Below, piece by piece: positions 8,975-15,035 of a stretch of 32,645 nucleotides of DNA. Origin of the DNA: Lachnospiraceae bacterium (GTDB lineage: Bacteria > Bacillota > Clostridia > Lachnospirales > Lachnospiraceae); the NCBI GenBank assembly GCA_900770785.1, contig CAAGLJ010000002.1, positions 1 through 32,645 on the forward strand. Direction: 5' to 3'. The notes beneath the pieces are model-generated. The model saw nothing but the letters and a program-made list of their open reading frames with translations. It had not been told where the DNA came from and ran no database searches. Position 1 is the stretch's first letter. Each line of letters begins with the position of its first letter. The position numbers and the translations under genes are program-made.

Positions 8975-9223
8975 CTATTCTTCTACGATTTCTCTGTCTT
9001 CGTTAATCTGTTTTGCTTCTGCATAGATATCTTCAGCATTTTCCTGAATGGCAGTTGCCGTCTTCATTACACATTCCTTCGCACGAAGAACCGCTGCGGT
9101 GCACTGAGTATATACCTTTCTGGCATCCTTGCTGGCAAGAACTTTGATTCCTGCGGTTCCAAATAATACACCGGCTGCAAAAAGGCCTGTCTTTTTAAAA
9201 TCAATTTTCTTTAGTAAATCCAT
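8975..9223 (-). CDS. Small membrane protein, DUF6110-like (FezA candidate)
   Basis: An 82-residue protein beginning MDLLKKIDFKKTG, with one hydrophobic, glycine-spaced helix at about 13-29 (LFAAGVLFGTAGIKVLA). A long amphipathic, probably helical, region rich in Ala, Lys and Glu follows to the acidic C-terminus. I recognise the sequence type as DUF6110, usually found beside a P1B-type ATPase and a Fur-like regulator. The ATG at 9223 has AAGGAGG 7 bases upstream; a longer in-frame opening to 9346 is rejected because it overlaps another small gene and ignores this site. By position it matches FezA, the small membrane-associated partner of FezB in ferrosome operons; that equivalence is inferred. 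Confidence 0.85.
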   Translation of the reverse strand: MDLLKKIDFKKTGLFAAGVLFGTAGIKVLASKDARKVYTQCTAAVLRAKECVMKTATAIQENAEDIYAEAKQINEDREIVEE

Positions 9224-9252
9224 GATTCTTCCTCCTTCACGCTGCTTACTGC

Positions 9253-9333
9253 TCACTGATGCCTGTAGCCGGTGTAAATTGCGATTAACATACAGCACAC
9301 CGAAGCCCACGCCCAAAATTTGTGTTTCTTCAT
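9253..9333 (-). CDS. 26-residue single-span membrane peptide
   Basis: A very short gene encoding MKKHKFWAWASVCCMLIAIY followed by TGYRHQ. It has a basic N-terminus, one hydrophobic helix (about residues 7-20) and a short polar tail. GGAGG lies 6 bases before the ATG, and the gene ends 29 bases before the next start. It sits between the Fur-like gene and the DUF6110-like gene in the same direction. I recall similar tiny MKxHKFWAxxS proteins beside this kind of cluster in Lachnospiraceae, but know no function. It could be a structural or regulatory subunit of the same membrane system. It is too short for most gene callers. Confidence 0.72.
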   Translation of the reverse strand: MKKHKFWAWASVCCMLIAIYTGYRHQ

Positions 9334-9360
9334 TGGTATCCTCCATCTAAAGACCAGTAC

Positions 9361-9375
9361 AAAAGTCTGACTTTT
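9361..9375. promoter_or_regulatory. 7-1-7 palindrome, candidate operator for the small-protein/ATPase genes
   Basis: AAAAGTC-T-GACTTTT is a perfect 7-1-7 dyad 28 bases upstream of the 26-residue gene. The 7-1-7 layout is that of Fur-family boxes, although the bases do not match the Fur, Zur or PerR consensus. A TATAAT hexamer (minus strand, 9390-9395) lies just upstream, so the dyad would fall soon after a transcription start. I see no good -35 for that hexamer. As RNA the dyad could form only a weak hairpin. Confidence 0.45.
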
Positions 9376-9439
9376 TTATTGATAAAATAATTATACTACC
9401 TGTTTTTGGCATTTACCATCGCCTTATTGATAGATTTTC

Positions 9440-9901
9440 TCAAGAACAGCGATTGAGGGCAATAACCTGCTGTACCGCTTTTTCTTTCCCCAGTCCCAGA
9501 CATTTCATTCCCTCTTCCACTACTCTGTGAAAATTCTCTTTGGAGAGACAAATCTGTACCCCGCCACTGTATTCCACAATACAATCTTCCACCTGAAAAT
9601 TATCCTGGGAGCAGATTTGATAAATACTCTTTCTTTTAATTGCTCCCACTTCTTCCAAAGTATTCAGCATACGATAAATGGTTGCAATTCCCATTTGAGG
9701 CATTCTTTTATGCACCTGGAAATAAATTTCTTTACAGCAGCTGCACTCACTTTCCATAATCACATCCAAAAGTACTATTCTCTGCCGGGTAATCCGATAG
9801 CCTCCCTGGCGGAGTCTTTCCAGAATTTCCTCCTTTCCCATGGAAGGATGGCTGTAAGCCGTATTCTGTTCTTCGATAGTGGGCATATGGTTTTTGATCA
9901 T
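9440..9901 (-). CDS. Atypical Fur-family regulator, FezX candidate
   Basis: A 153-residue winged-helix repressor of the Fur type. The DNA-binding domain spans about 22-90, with GYRITRQRIVLLDVI and the recognition helix region GIATIYRMLNTLEEVG. The C-terminal half, where Fur, Zur and PerR carry His-rich metal sites and CxxC, has none of these; instead a CSCC cluster sits in the DNA-binding domain (about 53-56). The sensing chemistry is therefore probably different. It is the first gene of the small-protein/ATPase cluster. Two promoters upstream each carry a TTAG-N6-CTAA dyad, suggesting autoregulation or control by a second iron regulator. The start has AGAGGAAG upstream. Confidence 0.88.
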   Translation of the reverse strand: MIKNHMPTIEEQNTAYSHPSMGKEEILERLRQGGYRITRQRIVLLDVIMESECSCCKEIYFQVHKRMPQMGIATIYRMLNTLEEVGAIKRKSIYQICSQDNFQVEDCIVEYSGGVQICLSKENFHRVVEEGMKCLGLGKEKAVQQVIALNRCS

Positions 9902-9937
9902 ATCTTCTTCCTCTATTGTATTGTCTGAATCAGCTTT

Positions 9938-9965
9938 ATTATACTTTTTTATATATTAGTTCCAA
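9938..9965 (-). promoter_or_regulatory. Proximal promoter of the Fur-like gene (P2)
   Basis: The -10 TATAAT (9938-9943) and -35 TTGGAA (9960-9965) are separated by 16 bases, 37 bases upstream of the ATG. The -35 hexamer coincides exactly with the six central bases of the TTAG-N6-CTAA dyad at 9956-9969, so a bound protein would block polymerase. Confidence 0.6.
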
Positions 9966-9969
9966 CTAA
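9956..9969. promoter_or_regulatory. TTAG-N6-CTAA dyad, operator over P2
   Basis: TTAGTTCCAACTAA is a perfect 14-base palindrome on the proximal promoter. The same arms and spacing occur at 10014-10027 and at 16099-16112, upstream of the siderophore importer. It is a candidate operator of an iron-linked regulator. Confidence 0.6.
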
Positions 9970-10008
9970 CCACCAGATAAAAAAGAAAACCCGAAAGGGT
10001 GTTGATTT

Positions 10009-10032
10009 ATATGTTAGTATATACTAACATAT
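10009..10032. promoter_or_regulatory. 24-base perfect palindrome containing TTAG-N6-CTAA, operator over P1
   Basis: The half site ATATGTTAGTAT is followed directly by its reverse complement, giving a perfect 24-base palindrome with TTAG-TATATA-CTAA at its core. It covers the -10 of promoter P1 of the Fur-like gene. It is the strongest dyad in the 310-base gap between the Fur-like gene and the divergent amt gene. Confidence 0.75.
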
Positions 10033-10044
10033 GTTTTGTGTCAA
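10016..10044 (-). promoter_or_regulatory. Distal promoter of the Fur-like gene (P1)
   Basis: A perfect -35 TTGACA (10039-10044), a 17-base spacer and -10 TATACT (10016-10021) on the minus strand. The -10 lies inside the 24-base palindrome. Transcripts would start near 10009 and soon pass a short ACCC-TTTC-GGGT stem followed by TTTTCTTTTTT (minus strand, 10000 down to 9979), which may act as a weak early terminator. Confidence 0.75.
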
Positions 10045-10078
10045 TACCTCTGATTTTCCATTCTTTTCCTTTTAGGGC

Positions 10079-10106
10079 TTGACATTCATAAAATTTGGTT
10101 TATACT
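10079..10106 (+). promoter_or_regulatory. Promoter of the ammonium transporter gene
   Basis: TTGACA at 10079-10084 and TATACT at 10101-10106, spaced by 16 bases, lie 106 bases upstream of the amt start. Transcription should begin near 10113, just before the leader hairpin. Confidence 0.7.
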
Positions 10107-10121
10107 ACGTCTTATAAAGGC

Positions 10122-10157
10122 AAAGGTGCTTTGGGAAATATTTTCCAGAGCACCTTT
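10122..10157 (+). terminator. Leader terminator hairpin before amt (attenuator candidate)
   Basis: AAAGGTGCT (10122-10130) pairs with AGCACCTTT (10149-10157); inner bases TTGGGAAA and TTTTCCAG extend the stem with two G-U pairs. The sequence TTTTCTTT follows. It has all marks of an intrinsic terminator yet lies only about 9 bases after the predicted amt transcription start and 54 bases before the ATG. Control by antitermination is inferred. Confidence 0.7.
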
Positions 10158-10211
10158 TCTTTATGTTCTAAAGGTTTGCAAACCCAGTACATATGATGAG
10201 GAGGATAACTT

Positions 10212-11933
10212 ATGATGAATTTTTCTGCTGTTAATACCATCTGGATACTTGTGGGTGCTGCAATGGTTTACTTCATGCAGGCTGGTTTTGCCATGGTGGA
10301 GACCGGCTTTACCCGGGCCAAAAATGCCGGCAACATTATTATGAAAAATTTGATGGACTTCTGTATTGGTACCTCTGCCTTCTGGCTTATTGGCTTTGGC
10401 CTGATGTTTGGGGGCACAGGTTCTTTCATCGGCAGCATCAAAGGGATTGCTGAAGAAGCAAACTACGGAAGTGGAATGCTTCCTGCCGGAGTTCCTTTTT
10501 ATGTCTTTTTAATTTTCCAGACCGTATTTTGTGCAACCTCTGCAACTATCGTGTCTGGCGCCATGGCTGAACGAACAAAGTTTTCATCTTATTGTTTGTA
10601 CAGTCTACTCATAAGCCTTGTTGTCTATCCTATTTCCGGGCATTGGATTTGGGGCGGTGGCTGGCTTTCTCAAATGGGCTTTCATGATTTTGCCGGCTCT
10701 ACGGCTGTGCATATGGTAGGCGGTGTAGCTGCATTTATTGGTGCTTCCATACTGGGTCCGCGTATCGGAAAATATGACAGTAAAGGTAATGCAAAGGCCA
10801 TTCCCGGCCATAGCCTTACCCTGGGTGCCCTCGGTGTTTTTATACTCTGGTTCTGCTGGTTTGGCTTTAATGGTGCCTCCACCGTCTCCCTTGAAGGTGA
10901 AGCCATCACAACCGTCGGAAAAATTTTTGTAAATACCAATCTGGCTGCCGCCGTAGCAACCTGTACCGTTTTGATTATTACCTGGATAAAATATAAAAAG
11001 CCAGATATTTCCATGACTCTAAATGGCTCTCTCGCGGGTCTGGTAGCTATTACTGCCGGATGTGATACTGTTTCACCAATATTTGCTGCAATAATCGGTA
11101 TTTTGTCCGGTTTTACCGTAGTATTTGGCATTGAATTTATTGATCAGGTACTTAAGGTAGATGATCCTGTTGGGGCGGTAGGTGTTCATGGCTTAAACGG
11201 AGCTTTGGGAACCATCTGTGTAGGCTTGTTCTCTGATGGAACCGGCACAGAGAAAGCCGGACTTTTTATGGGAGGCGGACTTCATCTTTTAGGTATTCAA
11301 TGCCTTGGTGTTCTCGCCGTTATCATCTGGGTAACTGCCACTATGACCATCGTCTTTTTTACCATTAAACGTGCTGTAGGTCTTAGAGTAAGTACAGAGG
11401 AAGAGATTGCCGGACTGGATATTATGGAACATGGAATAGAAAGCAGCTATGCTGACTTCATGCCAACCGGGCAGCCCACTGACATTCCTGCCTTTAGCAA
11501 AGAGGAAGATTCTTTCGGTGCTATTCAAACACCCTCCGAGCATATAATTACTCCTTCTCCCGAGTCTGGAGATAAAAAGATGAGTAAAATTACGATTATC
11601 GCCCGTCAAAACAAGCTGGACGAACTGATGCAGGCTCTGAATTCTATCGGTGTAACTGGTATCACCATCACTAATGTCTTAGGCTGCGGTATGCAAAGAG
11701 GTGACTCCCATTATTATCGTGGTGCCAGAATGAACATGAACCTTCTTCCTAAAATCAAGGTGGAAATTGTGGTAAGTAAGGTACCTGTAGAAGCCGTAGT
11801 GGCTACCGCAAGGAAGGTTCTTTATACTGGTAAAATAGGAGACGGTAAATTATTTGTCTATAATATTGAAAATGTAATAAAAGTCAGAACCGGTGAACAA
11901 GGATACGCTGCTTTGCAGGATACCCCGGAATGA
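10212..11933 (+). CDS. amt: Ammonium transporter Amt fused to a P-II (GlnK) domain
   Basis: A 573-residue fusion. Residues 1-395 form the Amt channel: early helices GFAMVETGFTRAKN, Asp159 and His167 (twin-His site, GFHDFAGSTAVHMVGG), and the second His326 in GVHGLNGALG. A polar linker (about 396-456) leads to a complete P-II domain, 457-573, alignable without gaps to E. coli GlnK over its first half. P-II Tyr51, the uridylylation site, is Met507 here, and the neighbouring Glu50 is Arg; TGKIGDGKLFV, part of the nucleotide-binding end, is kept. So the regulator is tethered to its channel and is probably controlled by ATP/ADP/2-oxoglutarate rather than uridylylation. The start has GAGGAGG 7 bases upstream; the second Met is an equal alternative. 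Confidence 0.95.
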   Translation: MMNFSAVNTIWILVGAAMVYFMQAGFAMVETGFTRAKNAGNIIMKNLMDFCIGTSAFWLIGFGLMFGGTGSFIGSIKGIAEEANYGSGMLPAGVPFYVFLIFQTVFCATSATIVSGAMAERTKFSSYCLYSLLISLVVYPISGHWIWGGGWLSQMGFHDFAGSTAVHMVGGVAAFIGASILGPRIGKYDSKGNAKAIPGHSLTLGALGVFILWFCWFGFNGASTVSLEGEAITTVGKIFVNTNLAAAVATCTVLIITWIKYKKPDISMTLNGSLAGLVAITAGCDTVSPIFAAIIGILSGFTVVFGIEFIDQVLKVDDPVGAVGVHGLNGALGTICVGLFSDGTGTEKAGLFMGGGLHLLGIQCLGVLAVIIWVTATMTIVFFTIKRAVGLRVSTEEEIAGLDIMEHGIESSYADFMPTGQPTDIPAFSKEEDSFGAIQTPSEHIITPSPESGDKKMSKITIIARQNKLDELMQALNSIGVTGITITNVLGCGMQRGDSHYYRGARMNMNLLPKIKVEIVVSKVPVEAVVATARKVLYTGKIGDGKLFVYNIENVIKVRTGEQGYAALQDTPE

Positions 11934-11973
11934 TCTTTTTATCAAAAGCTTTTTCTTTTACCACATGACTGCA

Positions 11974-12016
11974 AACAGGAGGTTTCTGGCTTTTAAAAAG
12001 TCAGAAACCTCCTGTT
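11974..12016. terminator. Long inverted repeat between convergent amt and siderophore-binding protein genes
   Basis: AACAGGAGGTTTCTG (11974-11988) is repeated inverted at 12002-12016, a 15-bp perfect stem; the inner GCTTTTAAAAAGT can extend it. It lies 40 bases after the amt stop and 66 bases after the convergent gene's stop, so it probably ends transcription from both sides. Neither flank has a strong U tract. Confidence 0.6.
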
Positions 12017-12043
12017 ACATTTATCCTTGCTTTATACCATTCT

Positions 12044-12097
12044 TCACCGCTGTATTTCACAATACAATCTTTTACCTGAAAATTATCTTGCCAGCAG
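12044..12097 (-). pseudogene. 54-base relic of the Fur-like gene
   Basis: This stretch matches 9561-9614, inside the Fur-like gene, at 45 of 54 positions, mostly differing by transitions. In the Fur frame (minus strand) it still reads QDNFQVKDCIVKYSG against QDNFQVEDCIVEYSG and stays open to a stop at about 11996. The first 15 bases (12083-12097) are also the last codons and stop of the siderophore-binding protein gene. It looks like the end of a lost second Fur-like gene or a recombination scar. Confidence 0.7.
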
Positions 12098-13129
12098 CTC
12101 TGTCTCCAGATCCTGAAGCATTAAATCAAGGGCAGTCACACCGCCTTCAGCAGTGTACCAGACTGCGGGATGAGCCAGATAGATGATATTTTCGTTTTTA
12201 TAAGCATCGGTTCCCATTACCAGCTCATTTTCCATAATCTCCTGTGCCAGCTTTGCTCCCTCAGTCTGAATGGCTGCATCGCGATCCATAACGAAGATGT
12301 ATTCAGGATTTTTTTCTACGATGTATTCAAAGGAGGCCTCATTGCCATGGGTAGAGGTTGCTATTTCTTCTGCCACACCCACATTGTTAAAGCCGATTTC
12401 TTTTCCAATAATGGAACAACGTCCATCATTTCCTACCACGTTGAAGCTGCCGCTGGTACAGAGTCCCACGATGGCCTCCTTTCCTTCGGCAAAGGCAGCT
12501 AGCTTTGCAATTCTTTCATCAAAGCCTGCCAGCTTTGCTTCAATCTGCTCTTCCAGACCGAAGAGAGAAGCAAGAATACGTGCATTCTGCTTTGTACCCT
12601 CTACTACCCCTGCCTCTGCATCCATGCCAAGATAGATAACGGGTGCAATCTCACTTAAAGCGTCATAGGATTTGCTTAACCGTCCACCGATAAAAATCAC
12701 ATCCGGTTCACAGGCCATCACCGCCTCCATATCCGCCTCCTTAATGGTTCCCAGATTGGCTATTGTATCACTGGGAGCATAGGCCTGCAGATAATCTAGA
12801 GAGGTCTGGGCACTGCCTACCACCCTGTCACCTAAGCCAAGGTTATCCAGAATATCTAAAGAAGCCATATCCAGAATGGCGATTCTCTGGGGATTATAGG
12901 GAACCTCAATCTCAACCGCTTCAAGATTCTGGTTAAGTGTAGTAATGGTAACGGTTTCCGGTGTTTCCACGTTTTCCACAGCGGTTGTGCCTTCCGCTTC
13001 TGCTGCTGTACTGCTTTCCTGCACACCAGTATCCGTCTCGGTTGCTCCACTTGTCGTTTCTGCACTGCCGCAGGCAACAATCGCAAGGCTGCATACAACA
13101 GCCAGCATTAATGCTAAGGTTTTCTTCAT
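12083..13129 (-). CDS. yclQ: Iron-siderophore binding lipoprotein, YclQ/CeuE type
   Basis: A 348-residue substrate-binding protein with signal peptide MKKTLALMLAVVCSLAIVA and lipobox Cys20. A Ser/Thr/Glu-rich linker follows, then a FepB-like bilobed domain from about residue 80 (NPQRIAILDMASLDILDNLG). Segments STHGNEASFEYI and YIFVMDRDAAI match those I recall in B. subtilis YclQ, which binds petrobactin-type catecholates. AAGGAGG precedes the ATG. It is last in an operon of two permeases, an ATPase and this protein, the same order as yclNOPQ and ceuBCDE. The last five codons lie in a stretch copied from the Fur-like gene. The exact siderophore is not certain. Confidence 0.9.
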   Translation of the reverse strand: MKKTLALMLAVVCSLAIVACGSAETTSGATETDTGVQESSTAAEAEGTTAVENVETPETVTITTLNQNLEAVEIEVPYNPQRIAILDMASLDILDNLGLGDRVVGSAQTSLDYLQAYAPSDTIANLGTIKEADMEAVMACEPDVIFIGGRLSKSYDALSEIAPVIYLGMDAEAGVVEGTKQNARILASLFGLEEQIEAKLAGFDERIAKLAAFAEGKEAIVGLCTSGSFNVVGNDGRCSIIGKEIGFNNVGVAEEIATSTHGNEASFEYIVEKNPEYIFVMDRDAAIQTEGAKLAQEIMENELVMGTDAYKNENIIYLAHPAVWYTAEGGVTALDLMLQDLETELLAR

Positions 13130-13174
13130 TTTCTCCTCCTTATAAAAAAACTACAATAATACTAACAATTAATA

Positions 13175-13927
13175 CTAATAATAAATGGACAGGGGTTTTC
13201 CCTGAATCTCCATTATTTCAAAATCTACGTTGTAGATTTTTCCCAGCACCTCTTTTTGCATCACCTCCTTAACGGTTCCGAATTTTTCTATCCGGCCATC
13301 CACAAAAGCACAGATATAATCCGAATAAAACGCTGCATAATTTAACTCATGAAGCACCAGAATAACGGTCTTTCCCAGCTCATCACAAAGTCTGCGGGCC
13401 ATCTTCATCATATTAGAAGCATGATAAATATCCAGATTATTGGTAGGTTCATCCAAAAGCACATAATCCGTATCCTGGGCAATGACCATAGCAATATAGG
13501 CCCTCTGCCGCTGTCCTCCAGACAGCTCGTCAATGAATCGGTGTTCAAATTCTCTCAGTTCCATATAATCAATGGCATTATCTATGATTTCCTGATCCTC
13601 TGCCGTCAGCCTGTTCCCGGAGTAGGGAAAACGCCCGAAGGCCACCAGCTCTCTGACTGTGAGCTTCATCTGCACATTATTATGCTGGGTGAGGATTGCC
13701 AGCCTTTGAGAAAGCTCCCGGCTTTTCCAGTCCTTTATTTCTTTGCCTTCAAACTCTATCCCTCCTTCATCTCTGGCAATAAGGCGGGAAATCATTCCCA
13801 TTACAGTGGATTTTCCGGCCCCGTTAGGTCCAATGAGGGAAGTGACCTTCCCTTTGGGAATAGTAAAGGTAACCTGATCCACCACTGCTTTTTTGTCGTA
13901 TCGTTTTGTCAGCTTTTCTACAATCAT
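13175..13927 (-). CDS. yclP: Siderophore ABC transporter ATPase, YclP/CeuD type
   Basis: A 250-residue ATPase. Walker A GPNGAGKST at about 33-41, signature LSGGQRQR at about 132-139 and Walker B YVLLDEPTNNLD follow in order. The VQMKLTVRELVAFGRFPYSG segment is typical of iron-siderophore importers. I place the start at ATG 13927, with GGAGG 5 bases upstream, rather than at the longer opening reaching into the permease gene. It powers the two permeases encoded upstream. The 45-base gap to the binding-protein gene is AT-rich with a short direct repeat. Confidence 0.94.
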   Translation of the reverse strand: MIVEKLTKRYDKKAVVDQVTFTIPKGKVTSLIGPNGAGKSTVMGMISRLIARDEGGIEFEGKEIKDWKSRELSQRLAILTQHNNVQMKLTVRELVAFGRFPYSGNRLTAEDQEIIDNAIDYMELREFEHRFIDELSGGQRQRAYIAMVIAQDTDYVLLDEPTNNLDIYHASNMMKMARRLCDELGKTVILVLHELNYAAFYSDYICAFVDGRIEKFGTVKEVMQKEVLGKIYNVDFEIMEIQGKPLSIYY

Positions 13928-13974
13928 ACTTTCCTCCATTCCAAAGTGCTCTTCACCGTATAAGCACCTGTAAA

Positions 13975-15018
13975 TCAACCCATTTTTCGACTTCGCAGCA
14001 GCAGATATAAGAAGTACAGTCCACCGGCTACCGTAATAAAAACGCTGATGGGCACTGAATATACAAAAACATGCTCCACAATCAGCTGCCCTCCCATCAG
14101 CAGTATCATGCCAAAGAGTGCCGAACCGGCAATCAGTATACTGTGGCGATAGGTTTTAAACAACTGTCTGGACAGATTGGCAATGATCAGTCCAAGAAAA
14201 GAAATGGGTCCCACCATAGCCGTGGCCACCGCAATGCAAATAGTCACTCCCCACAGCAATCTTCGTATGGTTCTGTCATAATCCACTCCCAGATTAATAG
14301 CCTGGTTTTTTCCCAGCGTAATCACATCCAACAGTGCCAGCTCTTTTCGCAGAAGGAAAATCACACCGGCTAATATGAATAAAGAAACGGTGATGATTTC
14401 CCCGTTTATGTTGCTTAAGCTGGCTACCAGAGAGGCCAGAAGGCTGTCGTATTCATTTGGATCCATGACCCTTACCATCGTCCCCTGAATGCTTCCAAAA
14501 AAGGAGCTTAGTACGGTTCCCACCAGCAGAACATAAAGTACATTATGGTTGGTTTTTTTGAATAAGTAGCTGTAAATAAATGTAGCTGCTACACTCATCA
14601 GCAGTAAATCCGCTGCAAACGCCAGATTCGCATTAGCCGCCAGTATACTTCCGCTGCCGGCAAAAAATACCACCGCTGTATGCGTCAGCGTGTACAGGGA
14701 ATTCATTCCCAGAAGGCAGGGGGTAACAATGGTATTATTGATAATGGACTGAAATACAATGGATGCCCCTCCAATGGCAAAGGCTGAAATCGCCATTACC
14801 GTCAGCTTTGGTATTCTCAGCTTAAAGGCATAGTTCATCAGCTTCTGGTTTTCAAAATTGACATTTATGGTCAGGTAGGCCATTGCTGCCAGCAGCACCA
14901 GAAAACCTAATGCCGCCAGCTTGACCTGATATCCTGCAAAAGCCTTTTTTTGTACTTTCAGTCCGGTTCTTTCCTCCGAAAGGCAGGAATAGTTTAGTGC
15001 ATAGGCATTTCCTCTCAT
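13975..15018 (-). CDS. yclO: Siderophore ABC transporter permease, YclO/CeuC type
   Basis: A 347-residue FecCD-family permease with about nine to ten membrane helices. A cytoplasmic N-terminal extension of about 28 residues precedes the first helix (KLAALGFLVLLAAMAYLTIN). The family segment ALLDVITLGKNQAINLGVDY and the late GPISFLGLIIANLSRQLFKT, the region contacting the ATPase, are present. AAGGAGG is 7 bases before the ATG. It starts 17 bases after the first permease stop and forms a heterodimer channel with that protein. Confidence 0.93.
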   Translation of the reverse strand: MRGNAYALNYSCLSEERTGLKVQKKAFAGYQVKLAALGFLVLLAAMAYLTINVNFENQKLMNYAFKLRIPKLTVMAISAFAIGGASIVFQSIINNTIVTPCLLGMNSLYTLTHTAVVFFAGSGSILAANANLAFAADLLLMSVAATFIYSYLFKKTNHNVLYVLLVGTVLSSFFGSIQGTMVRVMDPNEYDSLLASLVASLSNINGEIITVSLFILAGVIFLLRKELALLDVITLGKNQAINLGVDYDRTIRRLLWGVTICIAVATAMVGPISFLGLIIANLSRQLFKTYRHSILIAGSALFGMILLMGGQLIVEHVFVYSVPISVFITVAGGLYFLYLLLRSRKMG

Positions 15019-15035
15019 TTTCTTCCTCCTTTATT

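Noticed and set aside
9975..10000. ACCC-TTTC-GGGT stem with a T-rich tail between P1 and P2 of the Fur-like gene
   Set aside because: The stem is only 4 bp, too weak to annotate as a terminator; mentioned only as a possibility in the P1 entry.
13158..13178. Direct repeat AATACTAA, twice with a 13-base period, before the siderophore-binding protein gene
   Set aside because: Short, AT-rich, partly inside the ATPase gene end, and without dyad symmetry; chance is likely.
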